In this document: positions 1-7,830 of the stretch, piece after piece | Position numbering within the stretch: position 1 is the stretch's first letter | Layout of the letters: every line of letters begins with the position of its first letter | Assembly (NCBI RefSeq): GCF_020171655.1 | Contig: NZ_JAIVAC010000001.1 | Location: 1,426,001 to 1,490,000, forward strand | Length of the DNA stretch: 64,000 bases | Direction of reading: 5' to 3' | From: Exiguobacterium aestuarii | GTDB taxonomy: Bacteria > Bacillota > Bacilli > Exiguobacteriales > Exiguobacteriaceae | The notes under the pieces: model-generated | Told to the model about the DNA's origin: nothing | Database searches by the model: none | What the model saw: only the letters and a program-made list of their open reading frames with translations | Made by a program: the position numbers and the translations under genes

Positions 1-24
1 TTCCCTACTTTTCATATTGTCTTG

Positions 25-53
25 TTGAATTTACATTTTTTGTGATATATCAT
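25..53 (+). promoter_or_regulatory. Possible sigma-A promoter of comK
   Basis: A TTGAAT -35-like hexamer (25-30) and a TATCAT -10-like hexamer (48-53) are separated by 17 bases, about 80 bases before the comK start. Nothing resembling a clear pair of AAAA-N5-TTTT ComK boxes is visible downstream of position 1, but autoregulatory sites could lie left of the window. Confidence 0.35.
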
Positions 54-131
54 TGAAGGGATGATTTAGGTTTGTGCCGTTTGTCATTTAGCCGATCCTG
101 AAAATCTAATACGAGGAGGATGGTGCAGCGT

Positions 132-626
132 ATGCGCTCCTACTATTCTGAGGAAAAATATCGCATCACAAAGCGAACCGTGGCGATTCTCCCTTGCTTT
201 GACATTATGAAGCAGTCACGGATCATTCTCGAGGATGGCACCGAGATTTCAACCCCGCTCCGGCCGTACCAGTTGTTGCAACTTTCTTGCCGCCAGTACA
301 ACAGCTCGATCGAGGAACGAATCTTCATCGCCAAACGCGTCGCCGGCGTAAAAGGGAAAGTCCCTGTCGTGATCGAACCGACAACCGGACTCGTCTTCTT
401 CCCGACGAAGTCTCCGAAGCGAGACGATTGTGAATGGTATGCCTGGTCCCATATTCGAGACATACTGAACATCGAGGAGGAGCCGAACGGCCTCGTCCTC
501 ACAAAAGATGGACATCAAATCCAGACGAACGCGACACCGTACGTCCTTCGGAACCAACTGAAAGCGACAGGAGAACTCGTCGCCCGGTTCCAACAATTGA
601 ATGCGAGCCCAGCGCTTGAATCATGA
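132..626 (+). CDS. comK: Competence transcription factor ComK
   Basis: ComK is the master activator of DNA-uptake genes in Bacillales and binds paired AT-rich boxes in the minor groove. The 164-residue product follows the ComK pattern: an early TVAILP strand, a central LSCRQYNSS segment matching DRSCRFFGSS of the B. subtilis protein, then VIEPTTGLVFFPT followed by a CEWYAWSHI block matching the C-W-I-S-H-V region. It is somewhat shorter than B. subtilis ComK (192 residues), mainly at the C-terminus. The first ATG (120) abuts the AGGAGG at 114-119, so the ATG at 132, twelve bases downstream, is the better start; GTG at 123 is too close. An intrinsic terminator follows. comFA and comFC further right are classical ComK targets. 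Confidence 0.9.
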   Translation: MRSYYSEEKYRITKRTVAILPCFDIMKQSRIILEDGTEISTPLRPYQLLQLSCRQYNSSIEERIFIAKRVAGVKGKVPVVIEPTTGLVFFPTKSPKRDDCEWYAWSHIRDILNIEEEPNGLVLTKDGHQIQTNATPYVLRNQLKATGELVARFQQLNASPALES

Positions 627-630
627 CACG

Positions 631-660
631 CCTTCCGTCGAAAAGACGGAAGGTTTTTTT
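631..660 (+). terminator. Intrinsic terminator of comK
   Basis: Perfect 9-bp stem CCTTCCGTC / GACGGAAGG with a GAAAA loop, followed directly by seven T residues. It isolates comK from the flagellar-type operon that begins about 60 bases later. Confidence 0.9.
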
Positions 661-718
661 CGTTTGTTTCGCTTCATTTTTTGAAAAAGAGGTCGATATT
701 ATGGTCGAGGTGACAAAC

Positions 719-2416
719 ATGCAAATTCAAGCCCAAGCGACCGCCGTCAGTTCGGTCTTACCAGGCATCCAGACGAATCGGACCTATAAGGCCGAACTCG
801 TCAAACAGACAGGCCCCGACTCCGCAATCGTCAAGATCAACGGCGAAGAAGTCGAGGTCACATTCAAAGACGGGCTTCCGAAGACGAACCCGTTCCACGT
901 GACGCTTGCCGAACAGGACGGCGTCTTGCTCGCGACCGTCGTTCCACAAAAGGAAGAGACGCTTGAACCCGCACCACCTGCATCGTCAAAGCTCGACACG
1001 AAGATCCAGATACTCCTCGCTTCCCTTCCACCCGAAGTCCGAAGCGCCGTCAGTCGTCTGCTCCAGTCCGGGCGTTTGCCGATGAACGAGGACACGGTAC
1101 GCCTGCTCGAGACGGCTTTTAAAGGAGACATGCGCGACGTCATCCTTCATCTAAAGACGCTCGACACTCAGGTCGTCCCGCGTGAAGTCGCACGAGAGAT
1201 CGCTGTCCTTTCTTTAACTGAGGCGAGACAACTCCTCACACCGCCGGCGCCAGACGCCCCGTACCCTCAAAAAGAGCGATACGTCGAACTCGTCAACTTG
1301 TCACGTCCCGTGAGCGAACGGGTGACACCGACCCAGGAGACGATCGACCGGGTCATCCGAGACTTCCCTACCCCACCGAAGATGGAGCGCAACGAACCGT
1401 TGCCGCTCCCTCCGGTGAACGGACGACAAGTGATGGTCAAGGAAGTGACGAGCCATCTCGCGAACGTGACGAACACGTTCCGAAACGAACAGGCGACGGT
1501 GACGAAACAACTCGGACAGGTCTCAGCACTCATCGAGTCGAACCCACATGCGGCACGCCCCGCGCTTGAGACCGTCTCGACCCGCTTGACGCAACTCGTC
1601 CAAAAGACGGATGCGCTCCTTCACACGGATGTGACGCAGGAGAAACAACTCGTCGCCATGACCGCGAAGCTCGACCTCGCCTTGTCGTTACTCTCGACAA
1701 AGCCACAAGAGAGCGCGGCACTCGTCAAAGACGTCCGGGCGACGTTGAACGACTTCCGCTACGCACCGAACCAGGCACGGATTGAATATATCCCACATGG
1801 TGCGATGCGCGCAGGAGAGATCCCGAGCGTCACACCGCTGAAACTTGACGCGACACTATCCGGTCGGCACGTCCAGGAAGTGACGCAACGTGTCCAGGCA
1901 CAGGCCCAGCTCGCACAGGCGAACAACACGCCGACGTCCGCCCTGTCCGTACGAAGTGATACGACAAACCCCGAAGCGCAGCGACTCGCGTCATTCCTTC
2001 AGGTCCAACAGACGCTCAACCGCCTCGATGGCGGGCAGCTCCACCAGCTCCTGTTCGCCCTTCCGGCGAAAGTACAGGAGATCGACACCGGGATTCACGT
2101 CCATATCCAAAACCGCGAGGCCGGTGACGTCGTCGACTGGGAGAATAGCGTCCTTTATATCCGCTTAGAGACGCCTCGCCTCGGCGAGATCGGCGTCAAA
2201 CTAGAAGCGAAAGACCGGAACCTCCGCCTCACGCTCGAGCATGACGATGCGACGGTCGAACGACTCGCCCGCCCGCTCCTCGGCAAGATCGAACAGACGC
2301 TCGAGACGATCGGCTATAAGAGCGTGACGACCCAGTTCAAACCGCTCACGAAAACCGAGCGCGTCGTCGATGAGCCGAAAGTGGCACCGACGACCGGCTA
2401 TGACTTCAGAATTTAG
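719..2416 (+). CDS. FliK/YlqG-like flagellar hook-length-control family protein
   Basis: About 565 residues. The N-terminal 75 residues form a small beta-rich domain; the middle is a long helical, Q- and T-rich region; the C-terminal 100 residues look like the FliK-type Flg_hook domain, with LETPRLGEIGVKLEAKD followed by an amphipathic helix and a final strand. FliK-type proteins measure hook length and switch the export apparatus by touching the C-domain of FlhB. The next gene encodes exactly such an FlhB C-domain, as in the B. subtilis ylqG-ylqH pair, so this is most like YlqG rather than FliK of the main flagellar operon. The start at 719 has a strong GAGGTGA site eight bases upstream; ATG at 701 with AGAGG is an alternative. 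First gene of a six-gene unit. Confidence 0.7.
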   Translation: MQIQAQATAVSSVLPGIQTNRTYKAELVKQTGPDSAIVKINGEEVEVTFKDGLPKTNPFHVTLAEQDGVLLATVVPQKEETLEPAPPASSKLDTKIQILLASLPPEVRSAVSRLLQSGRLPMNEDTVRLLETAFKGDMRDVILHLKTLDTQVVPREVAREIAVLSLTEARQLLTPPAPDAPYPQKERYVELVNLSRPVSERVTPTQETIDRVIRDFPTPPKMERNEPLPLPPVNGRQVMVKEVTSHLANVTNTFRNEQATVTKQLGQVSALIESNPHAARPALETVSTRLTQLVQKTDALLHTDVTQEKQLVAMTAKLDLALSLLSTKPQESAALVKDVRATLNDFRYAPNQARIEYIPHGAMRAGEIPSVTPLKLDATLSGRHVQEVTQRVQAQAQLAQANNTPTSALSVRSDTTNPEAQRLASFLQVQQTLNRLDGGQLHQLLFALPAKVQEIDTGIHVHIQNREAGDVVDWENSVLYIRLETPRLGEIGVKLEAKDRNLRLTLEHDDATVERLARPLLGKIEQTLETIGYKSVTTQFKPLTKTERVVDEPKVAPTTGYDFRI

Positions 2417-2425
2417 GAGGCCACG

Positions 2426-2716
2426 ATGTACCAACGCATGGATTTGACGAAACGAAAGACGGCCGCGGTCGTCCGCTATGACGAATCGACGGACAAAGCG
2501 CCCGTCATCGTCGCCCGCGGAACGGGAGCCGTCGCTGAAAAAATTCTTCAAGAGGCACGTGCCCGAGGCGTGGCGGTCGAGAACGACCATTCCTTGCTCG
2601 GACACCTGCTCGACCTCGACTTAGGGGATGCCATCCCCCCGCAGCTGTATGACGTGATGGCGGAAGTGTTGCTGTTGATAGAAGAACTCGATTCCATTAA
2701 AGGAGAACCAAGATGA
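2426..2716 (+). CDS. Stand-alone FlhB C-terminal-domain protein (YlqH-like)
   Basis: The 96 residues correspond to the cytoplasmic C-terminal domain of the flagellar export switch protein FlhB: APVIVARGTGAVAEKI, the helix ending in GVAVEND, then GDAIPPQLYDVMAEVL. There are no membrane segments. The NPTH autocleavage site of full FlhB is absent; the equivalent strand begins at TAAVVRYD, so the protein mimics the already cleaved C-terminal fragment. AGGAGG lies five bases before the ATG. It follows the FliK-like gene by nine bases and its stop overlaps the start of the next gene by four bases (ATGA), indicating translational coupling. It is likely to bind the FliK-like partner or export substrates; the exact role is unknown. 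Confidence 0.85.
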   Translation: MYQRMDLTKRKTAAVVRYDESTDKAPVIVARGTGAVAEKILQEARARGVAVENDHSLLGHLLDLDLGDAIPPQLYDVMAEVLLLIEELDSIKGEPR

Positions 2717-3093
2717 ACCCAACCCAGTTATATGAAATGAGGCCTGAAGAACTGACACAGGCGATGTTACACGCACTCACGTATCATTACGAACGCGCCC
2801 AAGGCTCGACAATCGCTGAACGAAATCGTCATCTGCGCCAAGCGCGCGAGCTGTTGGTCAAGCTCCATCAAGGACTTCATGACGGCGGTGGCATCATCGC
2901 GGCTCAACTTGATGAAATCTATCTCTATATGGCGAACGCCAGCGTCGAGGCGATCATCGACCAGGACCAACAAAAGATCGCAGAACTACATACGCTCGCA
3001 AGCGACCTCGACAAGACGTGGAGCGAGGCGATGGAACGCGCAAAAACACAATCTGTCCCGACTGGAGGAAATCGCTATGAAAATTACCAATAA
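2713..3093 (+). CDS. FliS-like flagellin chaperone (divergent)
   Basis: A 126-residue, mostly helical protein with the FliS layout: LYEMRPEELTQAMLHALTYHYERA at the start, a helix with RQARELLVKLHQGL, a LDEIYLYMANASVEA helix that corresponds to the LY-Y segment of FliS, and DKTWSEAM close to the C-terminus matching the RDTWKEAM of the canonical FliS encoded at 8.2-8.6 kb. FliS proteins clamp the C-terminal helix of flagellin in the cytoplasm to prevent polymerisation. The next gene is a short flagellin whose start lies inside this gene (17-base overlap), which strongly suggests that this chaperone is dedicated to it. It is clearly diverged from the main FliS. Confidence 0.75.
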   Translation: MNPTQLYEMRPEELTQAMLHALTYHYERAQGSTIAERNRHLRQARELLVKLHQGLHDGGGIIAAQLDEIYLYMANASVEAIIDQDQQKIAELHTLASDLDKTWSEAMERAKTQSVPTGGNRYENYQ

Positions 3094-3979
3094 CGTCCAA
3101 GCGTTAAAAGCTTATACGTCACTCTCGTTGAACCAGACGTCGATGAAGAAGACGATGGACCGCCTCTCGAGCGGTGTCCGGATCAACAAGGCGTCAGATG
3201 ATGCGGCAGGACTCGCCATCTCCGAGAAGATGCGGATGCGCCTTGACTCGCTCTCGATGGCAGAGCGCAACACGCTCGACGGTATCTCGCTCACCCAGAC
3301 GCTCGAGGGCGGGATGAATGAGACGCATTCCCTTCTCCAGCGCATGCGTGAACTGTCGGTCCAAGCAGCGAACGGGACGCTCAGCGAGGACGATGCGAAA
3401 GCCGTCCAAGAAGAGATCAACGCCTTGACAGAAGAAGTGACACGAATCGCCGAGACGACCGAGTTCAACTCGAAGAAAATCATGAACGGGGAATACATGC
3501 AGGGCGCAAATACGCTCTTCTTCCAAATCGGGGCCGGCAATAACGAAGCCGTCGTCTTGAACGTCGAAGACATGCGCGCGCACGCGCTCGGCATCACGAC
3601 AACGACAGCAGGAGGCGGAGCGTTATCTCCCGTCGACCATGACAACGATCAGGCGACAGCAGATGTTTCCTATTACTCCCTCAGCGTATTGACGCCAGAC
3701 AAAGCGGGAGAGGCAATCGCGAAGTTCGATGCGGCCATCAACCGCGTATCACTTGAACGTTCGAAGCTCGGGGCGATTCAAAACCGTCTCGAGGCGAACG
3801 TCAGCGTCGTCGCCATCGGTTCTGAGAACTTGACGGCGTCCGAGTCACGAATCCGTGATGCCGACATGGCCCGTGAAATGATGGACTTCGCCCGACTCAA
3901 TATCTTGAATCAGTCCGGCATGGCAATGATTGCGCAGTCGAACGCGTTGCCGCAAGGCGTGTTACAATTATTGAACTAA
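3077..3979 (+). CDS. Minor flagellin (short, D0/D1 only)
   Basis: A 300-residue flagellin with the conserved N-terminal D0/D1 segment (MKITNNVQALKAYTSL..., MDRLSSGVRINKASDDAAGL, SLLQRMRELSVQAANGT) and C-terminal D1/D0 segment (ESRIRDADMAREMMDFAR, NILNQSGMAMIAQ, VLQLLN). Only about 60 variable residues lie between them, compared with over 200 in the major flagellin at 12.0-13.6 kb. The ATG at 3077 is preceded by GGAGG at eight bases; longer upstream frames lie inside the preceding gene. It shares an operon with its own FliS-like chaperone and export-switch-like proteins. It may be a minor filament component, a filament for particular conditions, or a base segment of the filament. Confidence 0.93.
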   Translation: MKITNNVQALKAYTSLSLNQTSMKKTMDRLSSGVRINKASDDAAGLAISEKMRMRLDSLSMAERNTLDGISLTQTLEGGMNETHSLLQRMRELSVQAANGTLSEDDAKAVQEEINALTEEVTRIAETTEFNSKKIMNGEYMQGANTLFFQIGAGNNEAVVLNVEDMRAHALGITTTTAGGGALSPVDHDNDQATADVSYYSLSVLTPDKAGEAIAKFDAAINRVSLERSKLGAIQNRLEANVSVVAIGSENLTASESRIRDADMAREMMDFARLNILNQSGMAMIAQSNALPQGVLQLLN

Positions 3980-4003
3980 CCTAAAGAAAGGACGGTTGCC
4001 CAT

Positions 4004-4447
4004 ATGGACATTCGTCGCATCATGGAGACGCAATCGCTCCTCGGCTCAAATAAGGCGAAACGCCCCGAGGTCGAACCCGGCGTCTCCTTCCAAAACGTCA
4101 TCGGTCAAAAGCGTGAAGACCGCGAACATGAGCGGTTCCATCGCCAAATCGCCGCAATCCAGGAACAAGGAGAGCTGCTCGCCGAGAGCCAGACGGTCGA
4201 GGCGCTCACAGATTATAAGAAAATGATCAAAGACTTTATGAAAGAGGCCGTTGACGCGGCACTCCGTCTCGAGGACAAGCGCGGATTCAACCGCCGGGGA
4301 CGTGCGAAGATCTACAAGGTTGTCGAACAAGTCGACCAGAAGCTCCTCGCGCTGACGGATCAGGTCATCTCAGGGGAAGCCTCTCGCCTCTCCCTCCTCG
4401 ACCAGGTCGGTGAGATTCGCGGATTGCTCGTCAACGTCTATGTGTGA
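4004..4447 (+). CDS. YaaR (DUF327) family protein
   Basis: A 147-residue protein fitting the YaaR/DUF327 family: VSFQNVIG near residue 27, a long helix with HRQIAAIQEQGELLAESQT, the signature LTDYKKMIKDFMKEAV, then RRGRAKIYKVVEQVDQKLLALTDQV and a C-terminal GEIRGLLVNVYV. In many Bacillales yaaR lies beside tmk, and its function is not firmly established. Here it follows the minor flagellin by 24 bases, with AAAGGA upstream of the start, which hints at a role linked to flagella or motility. The product is cytoplasmic, with no signal peptide or membrane segment. Confidence 0.8.
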   Translation: MDIRRIMETQSLLGSNKAKRPEVEPGVSFQNVIGQKREDREHERFHRQIAAIQEQGELLAESQTVEALTDYKKMIKDFMKEAVDAALRLEDKRGFNRRGRAKIYKVVEQVDQKLLALTDQVISGEASRLSLLDQVGEIRGLLVNVYV

Positions 4448-4456
4448 GGTGTCGAG

Positions 4457-5122
4457 ATGGCAGAACATTTGTTTTTGAAGAAAGTCAAATGTCCGTATTG
4501 TTTACAGGAAAGCAAGACCCAGCGTGTGTTGTCACGTCACATCCGTCCGCTCGAGGTCGAAAAGGACGGCTATACGACGTATGACGGACCGAACCCGTAT
4601 TTGTATGAGCCGACCGTCTGCGGTCACTGCCACCTCGTCTTCCATGACTCGTTCGACAAGGTGCGGAAGCATAACCGGGAGGCACTCGAGACGCATTACT
4701 TCAACCAAGTGAACCCGGATGTGCTGAAAGGTGACCGAACACATGAGCATGTCATCCTCCTTTATAAGTTTGCGGTCATGACGGCCCAGTTGAGCGGACA
4801 AAAACCGTCCGTCGTCGCCATGCTCGGGATGCGGATCGTCTGGATGTATCGATTGATGGGGGATACGGCGTCTGAGAAGGAATGGATGCAGCGGACGCTC
4901 GATAAATACAACGAGGTGCAAGAGGCATACACGGACCCGATTCGGACTGGCCTGCCGTACGATCAGCTCATGCTTCGGATTGCCGACCTTTCGGCTGCGC
5001 TCGATTACTATGAGGATGCTCGTCGCTGGTACGGGATCCTCCTCAGCAGTAAGGAAGTATCGGAGCGAATTCGAAATCAGGCACGGACGCATTGGGAAGA
5101 TTTTCGGTTGGAGCATGCGTAA
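4457..5122 (+). CDS. DUF2225 family zinc-ribbon/TPR-like protein
   Basis: A 221-residue protein with an N-terminal zinc-ribbon-like pair, KCPYCLQES near residue 11 and CGHCHLVFHDSF near residue 55, followed by an all-helical region with LLYKFAVMTAQL and repeated helix-turn-helix units that end in AAL.YYEDARRWYGILL, a TPR-like arrangement. This is the DUF2225 family, whose function is unknown. It is the last gene of the flagellin unit, ten bases after the YaaR-like gene, and is followed by an intrinsic terminator. The combination of a metal-binding head with TPR-like helices suggests a protein-protein adaptor. Confidence 0.8.
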   Translation: MAEHLFLKKVKCPYCLQESKTQRVLSRHIRPLEVEKDGYTTYDGPNPYLYEPTVCGHCHLVFHDSFDKVRKHNREALETHYFNQVNPDVLKGDRTHEHVILLYKFAVMTAQLSGQKPSVVAMLGMRIVWMYRLMGDTASEKEWMQRTLDKYNEVQEAYTDPIRTGLPYDQLMLRIADLSAALDYYEDARRWYGILLSSKEVSERIRNQARTHWEDFRLEHA

Positions 5123-5125
5123 ACG

Positions 5126-5157
5126 AAAGCGTAGGACGCTAAATCCTACGCTTTTTT
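5126..5157 (+). terminator. Intrinsic terminator of the minor-flagellin operon
   Basis: Perfect 11-bp stem AAAGCGTAGGA / TCCTACGCTTT, loop of seven, ending in six T residues. Confidence 0.9.
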
Positions 5158-5227
5158 CGTAGTCATCATTGAGAAGTTCAATGATGGGGTATAAACAAAT
5201 AGCTTACATACTAAAGGAGGATTTCTC

Positions 5228-5728
5228 ATGTTTGAAACACAATATCTCGATACCGTACGCGCCACCTTCAAAAGCCAGAAACAACTCGCCGAGCGCGCAC
5301 TCGTCCAAGTGAGTGACGAGGACCTGCATAAGACGCTCGCGCCCGATACACTCTCCCTTGCCCTCATCATCCAGCACATGGCGAACAATATGAAGTCGCG
5401 CTGGACCGACTTCTTGACGACGGACGGCGAGAAACCGGATCGGAATCGCGACGCCGAGTTCGAGGACCAACAATTATCCCGGGACGAGCTCATGCAAGTA
5501 TGGGACGAGCGCTGGCAACTGTTGGACGACGTCTTAGCCGATCTGACACCAGAAGACTTAGGAAAAGATGTCATGATTCGTGGGGAAGCCCACTCCGTGA
5601 TCGATGCGATTGAGCGACAAGTGTCGCATTACGGCTATCACGTCGGACAGATCGTTTACCTATCGAAGTTATTTGCCGGTAGCGACTGGGACGTCTTGTC
5701 GATTCCGCTACCGCATCAGCGGAAATGA
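5228..5728 (+). CDS. DinB-superfamily protein (DUF1572)
   Basis: A 166-residue four-helix protein of the DinB/YfiT-like superfamily, subgroup DUF1572. Candidate metal-binding histidines are in LALIIQHMANNMKSRW (about residue 56) and in VSHYGYHVGQIVYLSKL (about residues 138-142). Members are often linked to bacillithiol-dependent or other small-thiol detoxification, but the substrate here is unknown. A perfect AAAGGAGG lies eight bases before the ATG. Its 3' end overlaps the convergent DUF402 gene by 13 bases. Confidence 0.82.
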   Translation: MFETQYLDTVRATFKSQKQLAERALVQVSDEDLHKTLAPDTLSLALIIQHMANNMKSRWTDFLTTDGEKPDRNRDAEFEDQQLSRDELMQVWDERWQLLDDVLADLTPEDLGKDVMIRGEAHSVIDAIERQVSHYGYHVGQIVYLSKLFAGSDWDVLSIPLPHQRK

Positions 5729-6237
5729 GACGTTTTCTCTTGAGCGATTTCGATGAGACGATGCTCTAGCGAACCGTCAAACGGAAATTGCTGATGCTGG
5801 ATTCGTCGTTTCACTTCAGCGACGGTGTGCCATACCTGTTCAACCAATGCATCTGGATAACCGTATCGTATCCGGTTGATGTCGAACTCCTCTTCGTCGA
5901 CGAGTTGCCATTCTCCTGGTTCCCTCGCAACGAGGTCCACATCCAAGTCAATGAAATGAATCTCCTCATCCGTAACGGTTGGGGGCAGGCCAATATTGGA
6001 GTACCCGCGCATCGTGCCGTCCTGTTCTAAATCGAGTTGCAGCGTGAAGCCTTCATGTCGCATAAAGCACTCCAGTGCGTGAGAATCGTATGTATAACAG
6101 GCACCTCGCGTATGATGTTGGAGCGTCCGCCCCGGTCCCGCATACAACAATACGTACTCGTCCGTTTCTTCTAAGACACGACTCGACCATTCATAATGGA
6201 GCTGTTGGTCATATTTGAGTAGAGAGACATTCTTCAT
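5716..6237 (-). CDS. DUF402 family protein (nucleoside phosphatase/RNA-associated fold)
   Basis: A 173-residue protein with the DUF402 pattern: an N-terminal beta region with HYEWSSRVLEETDEYVLLYAGPG, then DEEIHFIDLDVDLVAREPGEWQLVDEEEFD, in which the acidic cluster is the family hallmark and probably binds metal, then a C-terminal helix. Some Gram-positive DUF402 proteins hydrolyse nucleoside di- and triphosphates; others act in RNA processing, and I cannot tell which applies. The start at 6237 is chosen because AGGAGG lies about six bases upstream; the longer frame to 6330 has no ribosome site. It runs convergently into the DUF1572 gene. Confidence 0.75.
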   Translation of the reverse strand: MKNVSLLKYDQQLHYEWSSRVLEETDEYVLLYAGPGRTLQHHTRGACYTYDSHALECFMRHEGFTLQLDLEQDGTMRGYSNIGLPPTVTDEEIHFIDLDVDLVAREPGEWQLVDEEEFDINRIRYGYPDALVEQVWHTVAEVKRRIQHQQFPFDGSLEHRLIEIAQEKTSHFR

Positions 6238-6295
6238 CAATGACCTCCTAAAAGATGGGATATTTTTATTATCCCTCTTTCGTTCGGGTTTAAAG

Positions 6296-6332
6296 TACAA
6301 AAATAGAGCGTGCCGACATTTATTCGGCACGC
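6296..6332 (-). terminator. Intrinsic terminator of the lipoprotein gene
   Basis: On the minus strand, a 9-bp stem GCGTGCCGA / TCGGCACGC with loop ATAAATG is followed by a T-rich tail (TCTATTTTT). It lies just after the stop of the lipoprotein gene. Confidence 0.85.
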
Positions 6333-6338
6333 CTCCTT

Positions 6339-6965
6339 TTATTTCGTCACGTTGATTGTATATTCGTAGCGTTCTTCTGCCACTTTGTCGAAGTTCTCGT
6401 CAAACGGTCCATCGATGACGATTTTTAAATCCGTCAGCTCTTCTGGCTTCGCCTTCACGAAGAAGAGCACGTTTCCTTCTTTCTTCACTTTCCCCATGAA
6501 TTCGCCACCGACGTCATCTGAGAACCACAAGTCCGAAGACACCTGCTCCCCCGTGTTCGTCACGAGTGTCGCCTGGTTCGGATGGAAACTCATCGTCTCG
6601 TCGACCGTGTTCTCGACGATCATGTTCATCGCGACGACTGTTACTTCTTCTTGTCCATCGAATGAGTCGCTGTATGCTTCCGCGACCGTGAGACGTGACG
6701 TCTGCACTTTGTCAATCGCGAACTGAATCGGTCCCATCGTCTCCGTGATGGTGACTGCCTTATTCTTCAAATAAATCTTGTTCGTCCCGAGTTCACTTTC
6801 TTGGACGTCCGTCTCTTCAGCAGTCGTCTCCTCTGGCGCACTCGCTTCCGCCTCTGCCACTTCTTCCGTGTCCGTCGCCGTCGTCTTCAGTTCATCTGCT
6901 TCCCCGCATCCGACGAGCAGTGCGAGCGGTACCGCCACCAGTAAGCCAAATCGTTTCATGTTCAT
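6339..6965 (-). CDS. Secreted lipoprotein, DUF4352-like
   Basis: A signal peptide with a lipobox (ALLVGC, lipidated cysteine at about residue 20) is followed by an acidic, low-complexity linker rich in E, A and T up to about residue 60, and then an Ig-like beta domain with VTVVAMNMIVENTVDETMSF, resembling DUF4352 domains found on exported Firmicute lipoproteins. Such domains are thought to act extracellularly; the ligand is unknown. Three in-frame ATGs lie close together; the second (6965) is eight bases from AGGGAG, whereas the first (6971) is only two bases away. Monocistronic, with its own terminator. Confidence 0.75.
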   Translation of the reverse strand: MNMKRFGLLVAVPLALLVGCGEADELKTTATDTEEVAEAEASAPEETTAEETDVQESELGTNKIYLKNKAVTITETMGPIQFAIDKVQTSRLTVAEAYSDSFDGQEEVTVVAMNMIVENTVDETMSFHPNQATLVTNTGEQVSSDLWFSDDVGGEFMGKVKKEGNVLFFVKAKPEELTDLKIVIDGPFDENFDKVAEERYEYTINVTK

Positions 6966-7057
6966 CTTCATCTCTCCCTTTTCATAATCAAAGTAAAGTG
7001 GTTAAGACGAATATAACGAATTGGCAATCTGTACCGTGACAAGAAAACATGCCAGGC

Positions 7058-7092
7058 AAAATAAAAGTCAAGGTCCACAATCGGACCTTGAC
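7058..7092 (-). terminator. Intrinsic terminator of the small acidic protein gene
   Basis: Minus-strand 10-bp stem GTCAAGGTCC / GGACCTTGAC with a six-base loop, followed by TTTTATTTT. Confidence 0.85.
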
Positions 7093-7100
7093 ATATACAC

Positions 7101-7286
7101 TTATCCTCTTGATTTCAGCTCTTCTTCCTCGTATGGGTCAGGACGATCTTCAAACGGCGTATCGTCCTCGACATACGCCTCGAGTTTCGGGTCCCGTTCC
7201 ACATACTCATCGTACGCTCCCTCTGGACCATAGACGAAATAACGGCGTTTCCGTGACGATACCGGTTTGGACTCTTTCTCACGCAT
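7101..7286 (-). CDS. Small highly charged hypothetical protein
   Basis: A 61-residue protein beginning MREKESKPV, with a basic stretch (SSRKRRYFVYG) followed by an acidic, proline-containing tail (EDDTPFEDRPDPYEEEEL). I recognise no family. It is supported by GGAGGG seven bases before the ATG at 7286, a strong terminator directly after the stop, and a gap between neighbours that nothing else occupies. The longer frame to 7319 would start upstream of this ribosome site. Confidence 0.55.
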   Translation of the reverse strand: MREKESKPVSSRKRRYFVYGPEGAYDEYVERDPKLEAYVEDDTPFEDRPDPYEEEELKSRG

Positions 7287-7445
7287 CTCGTTTCCCTCCT
7301 CTTTCCAGAAAAGAAGCAACGGCTACAATGATGTTTACCCGATTATAGCGGAAAACAGACGTCATTTCATCCTCGCTTTTTCTCCGAAACTTTTTTACGT
7401 GATATCCGTATATATTCATAACGATTCAATGAAGGGATGGTACAT

Positions 7446-7823
7446 ATGCAATTCGTGAAGAAAGGGTTCGTACGGAGCCTCTTATGGTCGCTGCCGTTCG
7501 CGATACTCGCGCTCTACCAAGGATGGTCAGGAAATATGGACGGCGTACACGCCATGCTCGTCTACGCCGGAGTCGCTTTCTTTCTCGGGCTCACGAGCGT
7601 CATTTATGAAGTCCGACAATGGTCGTTCAAAAAGCAGATTTTCATTCACTGGTGCGTCATGCACTTGACGATCCTGCCACTCCTTTGGTTCGGTGGGTCT
7701 ACGCCAGTGACGTCACTTCAAGATGCCGTCAGCCTCTATTTAAACTTTACGGTAAGTGGGCTGATCTTGTTTACGGTATCTTATTTCATCATTCGGATGC
7801 GTCGTCAAGTGAAAACCTCTTAA
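7446..7823 (+). CDS. DUF3021-like four-helix membrane protein
   Basis: A 125-residue integral membrane protein with four predicted membrane helices (about residues 12-30, 38-58, 72-92 and 100-120), a positively charged N-terminus and RMRRQVK at the C-terminus, compatible with DUF3021. DUF3021 genes often accompany LytTR regulators, but none is adjacent here. The ATG at 7446 is nine bases from AAGGG; the ATG at 7437 touches it. Monocistronic, followed by a terminator. Confidence 0.6.
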   Translation: MQFVKKGFVRSLLWSLPFAILALYQGWSGNMDGVHAMLVYAGVAFFLGLTSVIYEVRQWSFKKQIFIHWCVMHLTILPLLWFGGSTPVTSLQDAVSLYLNFTVSGLILFTVSYFIIRMRRQVKTS

Positions 7824-7830
7824 CACAACA

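Noticed and set aside
143-596. Minus-strand frames opposite comK
   Set aside because: No ribosome site or family resemblance; they are shadows of the comK frame in GC-rich codons.
692-699. GTCGATAT as a sigma-D -10 for the minor-flagellin operon
   Set aside because: No TAAA-like -35 is found 14-16 bases upstream; too weak to list as a promoter.
2879-3076. N-terminal extension of the minor flagellin
   Set aside because: The extra residues overlap the FliS-like gene in another frame and do not look like flagellin; ATG 3077 has the ribosome site.
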